Positions 8,732 to 16,706 of a DNA stretch of 54,454 nucleotides are shown piece by piece. The DNA is from Anaerosphaera aminiphila DSM 21120 (lineage in GTDB: Bacteria; Bacillota; Clostridia; Tissierellales; Peptoniphilaceae). The DNA lies in the NCBI RefSeq assembly GCF_900129925.1, contig NZ_FQXI01000013.1, positions 1 to 54,454 of the forward strand. Reading direction: 5' to 3'. Position 1 is the first letter of the stretch. Every line of letters begins with the position of its first letter. The position numbers and the translations under genes were made by a program. The notes under the pieces are model-generated. The model was not told the origin of the DNA, searched no databases, and saw nothing but the letters and a program-made list of their open reading frames with translations.

Positions 8732-10201
8732 CTAATATTGTCTATAGATAAATTCTGTAGACACATAACCCTCTGCATATATAACTCCAAATACTATTAA
8801 AAGTACAAATATTGTAATCACCAATAATTGTATAAAAGTATTTGCACTGTCAAACTTCTTATATAAATTAACTTTCTTTTCAAAGCACAAGTCCACTACA
8901 AAAACGATAAGTATACATAAGATAAGTGCTGCAATTCCATTAAAGGTATATCCCATGTCATAAAGCGTTGCCAACTTCACATCCGCAAAACTAAACTGAG
9001 TAAATGTCCTCTTTAACATTGCAAATGCAGTTTTAGCACTATCTGCCCTACTAAAATACCTTCCCAATGTAACCAACACATTGGCTCTTAAAATTTGAAA
9101 CAACATAAACCAATTTGTATAATCTGTAATGTGCAACTTTTTCTTTATCTTTTTAAAGTATGATTCAAAATACAAGCTAAGAGAAATTATAGTTCCATTC
9201 CACAGACCATAAAACACATAATTGCTACCTGCCCCATGCCATATTCCAACTATAAAATATAAAATATATGTGGAGATACATACAGATATTAACTTCCCCG
9301 TCTTATTTCCAAGTGCCTTTCTCGCCTTTTTATTAATAAAAGCCAGTGGTTTTGAAAGGTTTAGTGAATAAAACACATAGTCCTTCATCCAAGCACTTAG
9401 TGTTATATGCCAACGCCTCCAAAAATCTGAAACCGATCTTGCAAAAAAAGGCCTTCTAAAGTTTACGTCCAGTTCAATTCCAAGTATCTGTGAAATTCCC
9501 CTTACAATGTCAATTCCACCTGAAAAGTCAGTATATATTTGAATACTGTAGGCAAAAACCGCTAAAAAAATAACAGCACCATAGTAGCCCTCATAATTTG
9601 CAAATACAGCATTTACAAATGTGGCTATTCTATCTGCAATAAATATTTTTTTAAAAGCTCCCCAGCAAATAGTTTCAAATCCATATCTAAAGTCAGAGCT
9701 GTTATACTCATGCTTTTTAAACATTTGCGGAGCCAGTTTATTATACCTTCCAATTGGCCCTTGAATTATTTGAGGAAAATAAGATACAAAGAGAGCAAAC
9801 TTAAAGGGATTTTTTTCTGACTTATAACTTCCCCTATAGACATCTATTACATAGGAGATTGATTGAAACATGTAAAAAGATATTCCCAGAGGTATTAAAA
9901 TACCATATTTATTTGCAAAAAAATTACTATACTTTATTAAAAATAACAGACCAAAATTAATTAAAAGACAGAGTATTAACAGTGTTTTTTTTAATTGTTT
10001 TTTTTCTACCTTTTCAATTAGCAGACCAAATACAAATGTATTGATAATGCTAAAGAATATGAAATTTGATTTTGTAAAATAATAATAAAAAAACAAACTT
10101 CCAACCAGTAATAATTGCCACTGATAATTTTTTAAAAAAGTATAGTATAAAAATATTATTAAAATTGTAAAAATTATAAAACTACTTTCAAATAAAATCA
10201 T
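8732..10201 (-). CDS. MBOAT family O-acyltransferase (DltB/AlgI-like)
   Basis: A 489-residue polytopic membrane protein with at least ten hydrophobic segments. MBOAT hallmarks are present: the FWRRWHITLSAWMKDYVF block (His 265) and GIWHGAGSN with the catalytic His 322. The family transfers acyl or D-alanyl groups from a cytoplasmic donor through the membrane. The extreme C-terminus reads FIYRQY (484-489), similar to the FIYxxF-type tail known from DltX and from several MBOATs, where the Tyr is proposed as acyl carrier; that explains why no dltX gene is needed. The gene starts 2 nt after the carrier-protein stop and has no clear Shine-Dalgarno site, so coupled translation is likely. Confidence 0.88.
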   Translation of the reverse strand: MILFESSFIIFTILIIFLYYTFLKNYQWQLLLVGSLFFYYYFTKSNFIFFSIINTFVFGLLIEKVEKKQLKKTLLILCLLINFGLLFLIKYSNFFANKYGILIPLGISFYMFQSISYVIDVYRGSYKSEKNPFKFALFVSYFPQIIQGPIGRYNKLAPQMFKKHEYNSSDFRYGFETICWGAFKKIFIADRIATFVNAVFANYEGYYGAVIFLAVFAYSIQIYTDFSGGIDIVRGISQILGIELDVNFRRPFFARSVSDFWRRWHITLSAWMKDYVFYSLNLSKPLAFINKKARKALGNKTGKLISVCISTYILYFIVGIWHGAGSNYVFYGLWNGTIISLSLYFESYFKKIKKKLHITDYTNWFMLFQILRANVLVTLGRYFSRADSAKTAFAMLKRTFTQFSFADVKLATLYDMGYTFNGIAALILCILIVFVVDLCFEKKVNLYKKFDSANTFIQLLVITIFVLLIVFGVIYAEGYVSTEFIYRQY

Positions 10202-10203
10202 AA

Positions 10204-10440
10204 TTAATTATTTTTTAATTTTTCTATTAACTTTTCAATAGAGTCTACACTTCCAAAATTTTCAGGTACTATATCCTCTACTCCTATTTTTACTCCAAAG
10301 GCTTCATCTGCCTCCATTATAAAGTTTATAATATCAAAAGAATCCAATATTTCATCTTCAATTATATCCACATCTGCACTTGGATCAAAATCTTCATTTA
10401 AATCTTGTATTATTTCAACAATTTTTTCCTTAATATTCAC
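10204..10440 (-). CDS. Acyl carrier protein (DltC-like)
   Basis: A 78-residue carrier protein. The phosphopantetheine site is DSFD, with Ser34 as the attachment residue; the surroundings (EDEILDSFDIINFIMEAD) match DltC/PP-binding domains. It is a second carrier protein, distinct from the fatty acid AcpP at 46145-46366. The start codon is GTG, placed by GGGGGAT just upstream. It lies between the GNAT and MBOAT genes, so it is the likely shuttle between the adenylation enzyme and the membrane acyltransferase. Confidence 0.88.
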   Translation of the reverse strand: MNIKEKIVEIIQDLNEDFDPSADVDIIEDEILDSFDIINFIMEADEAFGVKIGVEDIVPENFGSVDSIEKLIEKLKNN

Positions 10441-10449
10441 AATATCCCC

Positions 10450-11250
10450 CTAAAATTTTATATAGTTGTGGCAAATATACTTTCCACTTTCAAACCCAAA
10501 ATAATCGTAAAGCTTTTCAGCTCCCAGGTTATCATCTCGAACCCACAACGCTATTTTTTTATAGTCACTAGCTGAAAAATAACTTATAAAATACTCTACT
10601 AGTTTTTTAGCAAGTCCACTTCCCCTATAATCTCTATCTACAACAATCCCCTCTAGTGAAACTGTCTTTTTTTCTTTTAAAAATCTCAAATAACCTACAG
10701 TTTTACCTTTGTCCTTAATGGATAAAACCTGTTTATCTTCTATTGCCCTTAACATATTTTCCTTTGACAATATATTTCCCGTGTACTTATCTATATTGCT
10801 ATCTTGTAAGTTGCATATTAAATCAACTTCATCTACAGATGCAAACTCAACTTCTTCAGGTAGATTAAACTGCTTTTCACCTAGCTTAAATTCCCTGTAG
10901 TTTCTGCTTAAGTATTTTTTAAATCCCGAACCTAAAAAACACTTTATAACCTCACTACTCTCATCTCCGTTTTTAATTACCTCATCAAAAACTATGGGCT
11001 TATTACACTTTACATCTTCTAAATTTACATTGTCATGTTCTCTATCTATAAAATAATATAAATTATAAAAATCTTCACAGTCTTCATAGAACAATATATA
11101 ATTCGGACTCTCTACAAAGTAAAGGCTGTTTTCTTCTATTAAAATTCTATAGTCTCTAATTAATCTATTGCCATTATTTAAATATTTTTTTGAAATATAT
11201 TTTTTAATCAGCAAGTTAAATTCAGTTGTATCCTTAACTAAACTCTTCAA
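10450..11250 (-). CDS. GNAT-family N-acetyltransferase in dlt-like operon
   Basis: A 266-residue cytoplasmic protein. The C-terminal half (about 130-266) is a GNAT domain: the acetyl-CoA pyrophosphate loop is VVDRDYRGSGLAKKL, followed by LWVRDDNLGAEKLYDYFGFE, typical of the last strand and helix. The N-terminal 120 residues have no fold I recognise. The start codon is TTG with AAAGGAG seven bases upstream, and the gene overlaps the adenylation gene by 17 bp. The context suggests it acts on the amino or acyl group carried by the neighbouring carrier protein, for example N-acylation of a loaded amino acid; this is inference. Confidence 0.78.
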   Translation of the reverse strand: MKSLVKDTTEFNLLIKKYISKKYLNNGNRLIRDYRILIEENSLYFVESPNYILFYEDCEDFYNLYYFIDREHDNVNLEDVKCNKPIVFDEVIKNGDESSEVIKCFLGSGFKKYLSRNYREFKLGEKQFNLPEEVEFASVDEVDLICNLQDSNIDKYTGNILSKENMLRAIEDKQVLSIKDKGKTVGYLRFLKEKKTVSLEGIVVDRDYRGSGLAKKLVEYFISYFSASDYKKIALWVRDDNLGAEKLYDYFGFESGKYICHNYIKF

Positions 11251-12748
11251 AGTATAACTCCTTTAATTTAACTCTGTCTATTTTCCCGTTTCTATTATAG
11301 GGAAATTTTTCATATACAAGGAGTTCACTTGGCAACATATACTTTGGAAGTTTATGCTTTAGCTCTTTAAATATTTCATTTTTATCTACATTTCCACTAC
11401 AATAAAGTATAATCTTTTTGTTTTCACTGTCATAAAATACTACAGCTTCATCAACTTTATCTATAGATACAGCTGCAACTTCTATTTCGCCAAGTTCAAT
11501 TCTACTTCCCATGTGTTTTATTTGATTGTCTTTTCTGGAAATATAAACTATTTCTCCATATTCATTGTACTTTCCTAAATCTCCAGTTCTATATATTATA
11601 TCTCTATAATTTTTATTAAATGGATTTTGAACAAATACTTCATTTGTCTTTTCTATATTATTGTAGTATCCATAGGAAATACCCGTACCTCTGGCACAAA
11701 TTTCTCCTACTTCACCATCTTCTACAAGCTCATCATTTTCATTTAACAAGTAGACATTCATATTTCTACAGGCTTTACCTATTGGAATTACATCTTCTTT
11801 TTTAAATTCTCTATCTATTAAATAATAAGTGCAATCTACTGTAACTTCAGTTGGCCCATATAAATTTATGAACTTTGATCCTTCACTACAAGCTTCTTTC
11901 CAAAGCAAGTAATCTTTTGCATATAGCATCTCTCCTGAGAAAAATACTTTATTTACAGTAAGTGGCTTTAATTTTTCAAAAACACCTGACGATGACAATA
12001 TATTTAAACCTGATGTAGCCCATAGCAAAGTTGTAATCTTTTTCTCATTAAAAAACTCCACCGCCTTTATTGGAAACATAAAGTAAGATGGTTTCATTAT
12101 ATAAAGTGTGCATCCATTTCTAAGCATTTGATATATACACTTTACAGAACAGTCAAAATAAAAAGGAGCTTGATTTGCAAGTATGTCATCTTCACCTATT
12201 CCAAAAGTTTCACTTAAAAAATCTGCAAAATCTATTACCATTCTATGACTTATAACTACTCCCTTTGGCATTCCAGTAGAGCCTGATGTATAAATCATAT
12301 ATGCCGGATCAATATCTATTAAATTTTCTAATTTGTTTTTTAAATCCAGTTCTCCACATTTAAAATTAGCTATATTTTCAAAATTATTTCTATTGACATT
12401 AAACTTACTAAAAAATCCATTTTCTTTAATATCTAAACACAAAATAGGTTCAACGTCATTTAAAATTAGCTCTACTCTGTCTTTTGGCATCTTATTGTCT
12501 ATTGGAACGTAAAAATTTCTGCTGTAGAGCACACCTAAAAACATAACTACACTTTGAGTACACCTATCTACTTCAACAGCTATTGGCATATTAGTATTTG
12601 TCGTTACACTTGAAATATAACTTGCTATACTCTTTGCACTATCTCTTAGCTCACTAAAAGTAAGTTCTAACTTTTCATCGGAAATAGCTAATTTATCTGG
12701 AAATTTCTCTGCACTTTCCTCTAAATATTCAACTAAATTAATAGCCAT
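11234..12748 (-). CDS. DltA-like AMP-forming amino acid/acyl adenylating enzyme
   Basis: A 504-residue adenylation enzyme, the same length as DltA. Core motifs: TSGSTGMPKG (154-163), NLYGPTE (295-301), YRTGDLG, RKDNQIKHMGSRIELGEIE and near the end NRNGKIDR with the catalytic Lys. It would activate a small carboxylic or amino acid as adenylate and load it on the carrier protein two genes downstream. DltA proteins usually have FCGE at the substrate pocket; here it is FFSGE (Ser 271), so the substrate need not be D-alanine. The start at 12748 has GGAGGGGAG upstream; the longer frame runs through the promoter. First gene of the operon. Confidence 0.85.
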   Translation of the reverse strand: MAINLVEYLEESAEKFPDKLAISDEKLELTFSELRDSAKSIASYISSVTTNTNMPIAVEVDRCTQSVVMFLGVLYSRNFYVPIDNKMPKDRVELILNDVEPILCLDIKENGFFSKFNVNRNNFENIANFKCGELDLKNKLENLIDIDPAYMIYTSGSTGMPKGVVISHRMVIDFADFLSETFGIGEDDILANQAPFYFDCSVKCIYQMLRNGCTLYIMKPSYFMFPIKAVEFFNEKKITTLLWATSGLNILSSSGVFEKLKPLTVNKVFFSGEMLYAKDYLLWKEACSEGSKFINLYGPTEVTVDCTYYLIDREFKKEDVIPIGKACRNMNVYLLNENDELVEDGEVGEICARGTGISYGYYNNIEKTNEVFVQNPFNKNYRDIIYRTGDLGKYNEYGEIVYISRKDNQIKHMGSRIELGEIEVAAVSIDKVDEAVVFYDSENKKIILYCSGNVDKNEIFKELKHKLPKYMLPSELLVYEKFPYNRNGKIDRVKLKELYFEEFS

Positions 12749-12781
12749 AAATGCACTCCCCTCCAAATCTATAACGTTGTG

Positions 12782-12810
12782 ATTATAACATATATACTTA
12801 TTAAAATCAA
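12782..12810 (-). promoter_or_regulatory. Promoter of dlt-like operon
   Basis: Minus strand TTGATT, 17-bp spacer, TATAAT with an extended TGT in front of it. The predicted start of transcription is near 12775, giving a leader of about 27 nt. Confidence 0.8.
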
Positions 12811-12818
12811 ACATAGAC

Positions 12819-12906
12819 CTTGCTAAACAGCTCATTTACAGCTGTTTCACTGCACTATCCACTCCTGCATTTCACTTATTTAAATTACAGTGTTTTAAAA
12901 TAAGTG
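12819..12906. repeat. Two inverted repeats upstream of dlt-like promoter
   Basis: AAACAGCT...AGCTGTTT (7-nt loop, near 12823-12846) and CACTTATTT...AAATAAGTG (about 14-nt spacer, near 12871-12906). Neither is followed by a clear U-tract, so they are candidate operators or hairpins rather than terminators. The rest of the 12836-13011 spacer shows nothing else. Confidence 0.4.
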
Positions 12907-13011
12907 ATTTTTATATTTTTAAGTAGCAACTCTCTATTTTATAAGTTTTTATATTCAAAGCTTTGATATTTTTATGCTATAGCTATTTAAAATGTTTTTC
13001 AACTATATTAT

Positions 13012-13048
13012 AAAAATAAAAAACAGGTGCAGCTAAAGGCCACACCTG
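13012..13048 (-). terminator. Terminator of PEP synthase gene
   Basis: Minus-strand stem CAGGTGTGGC / GCTGCACCTG (two wobble pairs) with loop CTTTA, followed by TTTTTTATTTTT. Confidence 0.88.
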
Positions 13049-13078
13049 CCTTATTAAATATTTTAAATTATAAACCTA

Positions 13079-15427
13079 TTACATATTTCTTAGTTTTTTT
13101 AATATCATTTTTTGTTCAACACTTGCCACAAGTCTTCTTGTATAGTCAACTGTATCAGGGTTTACACTTATCGATGTAACGCCACATTCAACTAAATACT
13201 CTGCAAGTTCAGGATATTGACTTGGTCCTTGTCCACATATTGAACAAGTTTTTCCCTTTTTATTACAAGCGTCAATTAAAATCTTAAGAGCTCTTTTCAC
13301 AGGTTCATTTCTCTCGTCAAAGTAACCCATGTTATTTAAAACTCCTGAATCTCTATCTGCTCCCATTACAAGTTGTGTTAAGTCATTTGAACCTATTGAG
13401 AATCCATCTACTAATTCAGCAAATTCCTCTGCTTGAAATACTACTGATGGAACTTCTGCCATTATCCAAATTTTAAAGTTTTTAGATTGTTTTAAACCTT
13501 CACTTGCCATAATTTCCTTAACTGTAACCAACTCATCAGTAGTTCTCACAAATGGAAGCATAGCTATTACATTGTTAAGTCCGAATTCTTCTCTAACTTT
13601 GTACATTGCTCTACACTCAAGTCTAAAGCCCTCTTCATATTCTGGAGAAATATATCTGGAAACTCCTCTCCATCCAATCATTGGGTTAGACTCTATTGGT
13701 TCTACTTCGTCCCCGCCTTTAAGTCCTCTAAATTCATTTGTTCTAAAGTCACTCATTCTAACTACTAAATTTTTTGGATATATTGCCGATGCAACTTTTG
13801 AAATACCCTCTGCCAACTTGTCTATCATAAGTTGTTGTTGACCTGTTTTTACAAGGTACATTGGATGAGCACCTATCATATTTGTAAATATAAACTCTGT
13901 TCTCATAAGTCCTATTCCATCAAAAGGTAAGTCTTTATACTTCTCTATTAATTCAGGCTCTCCTAAGTTCATATAAATTTTTGTAGCAGTTACCGGAGCC
14001 ATTAAACTCTTTAAACTGTCAGTTATATTTACTTGACCTTGTACTGTATTTTCTTTTCCCTCTTGTTTCGGTTCTTCTTTTTCCTTTAGTACAAATCCCT
14101 CATAAACTATTCCCCTTGTAGCATCAACTGTAACTTCAGCTCCATCTTTTAAAACCTTAGTTGCATTTTTTGCTCCAACTATACATGGTATTTGAAGTTC
14201 ACGAGAAACTATTGCAGCATGGCAAGTTCTTCCGCCTTCATCTGTAACTACTCCAGCAGCTTTTCTCATTGCCGGAACCATATCCGGATTTGTCATTTCA
14301 GTTACTAGTATATCTCCATCTTCAACGAGGTTTATTTCTGAAATATCTTTTATTAATTTTACTCTCCCTCTTCCAATTCCCGGTGATGCAGGAAGTCCTT
14401 TGGCAAGTGGCGTCAACACTTCTTTTTCTTCTTTTTTTAATGTGGTTATCGGTCTGGATTGTAAAAAGTAAAATTCTTTTGTATCTATGTCAAATCCCCA
14501 CTCTGTATCTTGAACACTGCCATATAGCTCTTCAACTTTAAGTCCTCTTTCAATTAGAGTATTTAGTTCTTTTTCATTTAGACACTCAGCATCTACATAT
14601 TCTCTTCCAAGATAATCCGCTACGCTTACTTCTTCTGTTCCCACTCCACTAGATTTTTTAATTACCATGGAATTTTTAGAAGCTATATTTTTTTCAATGA
14701 TTTTTTTAGTTTTCTTGTCTATTATATATTCATCCGGTGTAACAGTTCCCGACACTACTGCTTCTCCCAATCCCCAACTTGCATTTATCATCATTTCATC
14801 AACATTGTTGTTTATTGGATTAGCAGTAAACATAACTCCGGATTTTTCTGAATTTACCATTTTTTGTATTACAACAGAAAGTGACACATCAAAGTGGTCA
14901 AAATTTTGTTTTTCTCTGTAGTAAATTGCCCTTGATGTCCAAAGTGATGCCCAGCACATTCTAACGTGTTTTACTAGTTCTTCTTCACCTCTTATGTGAA
15001 GATAGGTATCTTGTTGTCCTGCAAATGAAGCATCTGGTAAATCTTCTGCTGTAGCTGAAGACCTAACTGCAACTTCCGGATTTTCAACATTTATTTCTTT
15101 TGCAAATTCCCTATAGGCACTTACAATTTCTTCTTCTAATTTAGGATATATCTTTCCATTATTTATTTTTTCTTGGATTTCTCTACTAACTTCCGTTAAT
15201 GAATCAACATTATCTACATCTAATGGCTCCATTAAAAATTTTACAACTTCATCTAATTCTGCATATTCTATAAATTTATCATATCCGCCAGCTGTAATAC
15301 AAAATCCCGGAGGCACTGGTAGACCCATGTGAGTTAACTCACCTAAATTTGCTCCCTTTCCTCCAACTTGTGAAATATCTTCTTTTTTAACTTCATTAAA
15401 CCACTTAATATAAGTATAATTTGACAT
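13079..15427 (-). CDS. ppsA: Phosphoenolpyruvate synthase
   Basis: A 782-residue enzyme that makes PEP from pyruvate and ATP. Three domains in order: N-terminal ATP-grasp-like domain (GGKGANLGEL, then AVRSSATAEDLPDASFAGQQDTYL); central phosphohistidine domain with GGRTCHAAIVSRE, whose His carries the phosphate; and a C-terminal PEP/pyruvate TIM barrel ending CSICGQGPSQYPELAEYLVE. Length is typical for PpsA rather than PPDK. The start at 15427 lies 6 nt after AAAGGAGG; the longer frame begins inside the promoter region. It follows the CYTH gene without a terminator, but has its own promoter. Confidence 0.93.
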   Translation of the reverse strand: MSNYTYIKWFNEVKKEDISQVGGKGANLGELTHMGLPVPPGFCITAGGYDKFIEYAELDEVVKFLMEPLDVDNVDSLTEVSREIQEKINNGKIYPKLEEEIVSAYREFAKEINVENPEVAVRSSATAEDLPDASFAGQQDTYLHIRGEEELVKHVRMCWASLWTSRAIYYREKQNFDHFDVSLSVVIQKMVNSEKSGVMFTANPINNNVDEMMINASWGLGEAVVSGTVTPDEYIIDKKTKKIIEKNIASKNSMVIKKSSGVGTEEVSVADYLGREYVDAECLNEKELNTLIERGLKVEELYGSVQDTEWGFDIDTKEFYFLQSRPITTLKKEEKEVLTPLAKGLPASPGIGRGRVKLIKDISEINLVEDGDILVTEMTNPDMVPAMRKAAGVVTDEGGRTCHAAIVSRELQIPCIVGAKNATKVLKDGAEVTVDATRGIVYEGFVLKEKEEPKQEGKENTVQGQVNITDSLKSLMAPVTATKIYMNLGEPELIEKYKDLPFDGIGLMRTEFIFTNMIGAHPMYLVKTGQQQLMIDKLAEGISKVASAIYPKNLVVRMSDFRTNEFRGLKGGDEVEPIESNPMIGWRGVSRYISPEYEEGFRLECRAMYKVREEFGLNNVIAMLPFVRTTDELVTVKEIMASEGLKQSKNFKIWIMAEVPSVVFQAEEFAELVDGFSIGSNDLTQLVMGADRDSGVLNNMGYFDERNEPVKRALKILIDACNKKGKTCSICGQGPSQYPELAEYLVECGVTSISVNPDTVDYTRRLVASVEQKMILKKLRNM

Positions 15428-15451
15428 AGTCATCCTCCTTTTTCCAGAACT

Positions 15452-15480
15452 ATTATACCACATTTAATATATATGTTACA
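15452..15480 (-). promoter_or_regulatory. Extended -10 promoter of ppsA
   Basis: TGGTATAAT on the minus strand (TATAAT at 15452-15457) with a poor -35 (TGTAAC) at 17 bp. The extended TG compensates. Confidence 0.6.
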
Positions 15481-16023
15481 TTACTTTTTTAAAGAATTTT
15501 TAAGTTCTGCTATAGATAATGTTGAAACAGCCTCTTTAGCTATGTTAAGCTCCTTTAATAATTTATAAAGCTCACTTTCACTTTCTGATTCTACTTCAAT
15601 ATATGGGTAAGGATAAGTATTTTCATCCCACTTATCTATATCAAAACGAGCATTCTTATAGATATATGACACTCTATTTTTATATCCAGTATCATATATA
15701 TTGTAACCTAATAGTTTTAATATGTTTATCATTTCTTCTCTATTAGATATTTCTGTAGTATGCTCAATATTTTCTCTGACTCTTTTATTTGTAATTTGTT
15801 CTTTAAAAGTTAAATACATATATTCTTTTTTATTTATTAAATCTTTAGTATATCTAATTCTGAGGTATCCTTCAGTATTATTAGAAATGGGATTTACCGT
15901 GGAGTCAATAGTTGTATTTTCCTGATACTCTTTAGCTATTAACTTAGCACCTAAGTTTATTAACTGATTCTCAATTTTTTCTACATCTAAGCCCAAGAGC
16001 TTAACTTCTATTTCTCTTTCCAT
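15481..16023 (-). CDS. CYTH-domain protein
   Basis: A 180-residue CYTH (class IV adenylate cyclase/thiamine triphosphatase superfamily) protein. The signature E-x-E-x-K is at the start (REIEVKLLG); later strands contain YLRIRYTK, YLTFKEQ, IEHTTEI and YPYIEVESES, giving the basic and acidic residues that line the triphosphate tunnel. Most bacterial members hydrolyse tripolyphosphate or a nucleoside triphosphate; which is not visible. Its first base overlaps the end of the phosphoesterase gene, so the two are translated together. Confidence 0.85.
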   Translation of the reverse strand: MEREIEVKLLGLDVEKIENQLINLGAKLIAKEYQENTTIDSTVNPISNNTEGYLRIRYTKDLINKKEYMYLTFKEQITNKRVRENIEHTTEISNREEMINILKLLGYNIYDTGYKNRVSYIYKNARFDIDKWDENTYPYPYIEVESESESELYKLLKELNIAKEAVSTLSIAELKNSLKK

Positions 16024-16706
16024 TAAATTAGTATCTCCTGTAATTTAAAATCCACATAGTCACTGGATACGCACTTATACTCTACCCCTTCAATTTCTCC
16101 TTCAACCACAAACTTGTGTCCCTCTGCATGTAAATGTCCATATATACACAAATCCACTCCATTTTCGCTTAACAGATTGGCAAATTCATTAGGCTTTAAA
16201 TTTTGATCAAAAGGTGGATAGTGTAGCATAACTATTTTTTTATCAACATCACTTCCGGAATTTAAAGAGTTCATAAGTCTATTTAATTCTCTTTTATATA
16301 TTGTCTCATCGTTTTCATTAAATCCCTGAGTGTCCTTTGACATCCAACCTCTAGTTCCATAAATTCCAATTCCATTGTATAAAAAGGAATTGTTGGACAA
16401 AAACTCTATTGTCTTTAAATCCAGAGCGTTCATTTTATTTAAAGAACTCCACCAGTAGTCGTGATTCCCCTTTGAAATTATCTTCTTTCCAGGCAACTCA
16501 TCTATAATTCTCAAGTCTTTCTCTGATTCTTTAAGTTTTAATCCCCAAGAAATATCTCCCGGAAGTAGTACTAAATCTTCAGGTAAGACTACTTTTTTCC
16601 AATGTTCTATTATTTTCTCTTCGTGTTTTTCCCACTTCTCTCCAAAAATATCCATTGGTTTATCTCCCACTGGGTCAAAGTGTAAATCTCCTAGTGCCCA
16701 AATCAT
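16023..16706 (-). CDS. Calcineurin-like metallophosphoesterase
   Basis: A 227-residue phosphoesterase with the full motif set: ALGDLHFD, LLPGDISWG, ISKGNHDYWW, MLHYPPF and YGHLHAEGH. These ligands bind two metals. The substrate is unknown; this subtype (GDISWGL, GNHDYWWSS) is widespread in Firmicutes. It overlaps the YhaN-like gene by 4 bp (ATGA) and the CYTH gene by 1 bp. Adjacency to a CYTH triphosphatase suggests a shared role in phosphoanhydride metabolism, which is inference. Confidence 0.88.
   Translation of the reverse strand: MIWALGDLHFDPVGDKPMDIFGEKWEKHEEKIIEHWKKVVLPEDLVLLPGDISWGLKLKESEKDLRIIDELPGKKIISKGNHDYWWSSLNKMNALDLKTIEFLSNNSFLYNGIGIYGTRGWMSKDTQGFNENDETIYKRELNRLMNSLNSGSDVDKKIVMLHYPPFDQNLKPNEFANLLSENGVDLCIYGHLHAEGHKFVVEGEIEGVEYKCVSSDYVDFKLQEILI

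Noticed and set aside
12749-12835. N-terminal extension of the DltA-like enzyme
   Set aside because: The promoter lies in this segment, and the extension has no similarity to the family start.
12819-12906. Inverted repeats upstream of the dlt-like operon as a terminator
   Set aside because: No T-tract follows in either direction and the ppsA terminator is already at 13012-13048.
13572-13841. Antisense ORFs within ppsA and other long genes (also 14269-14541, 45122-45526, 41211-41600, 40333-40692)
   Set aside because: They are shadows of strong coding sequences, show low-complexity Ser/Pro/Leu composition and have no ribosome-binding sites.
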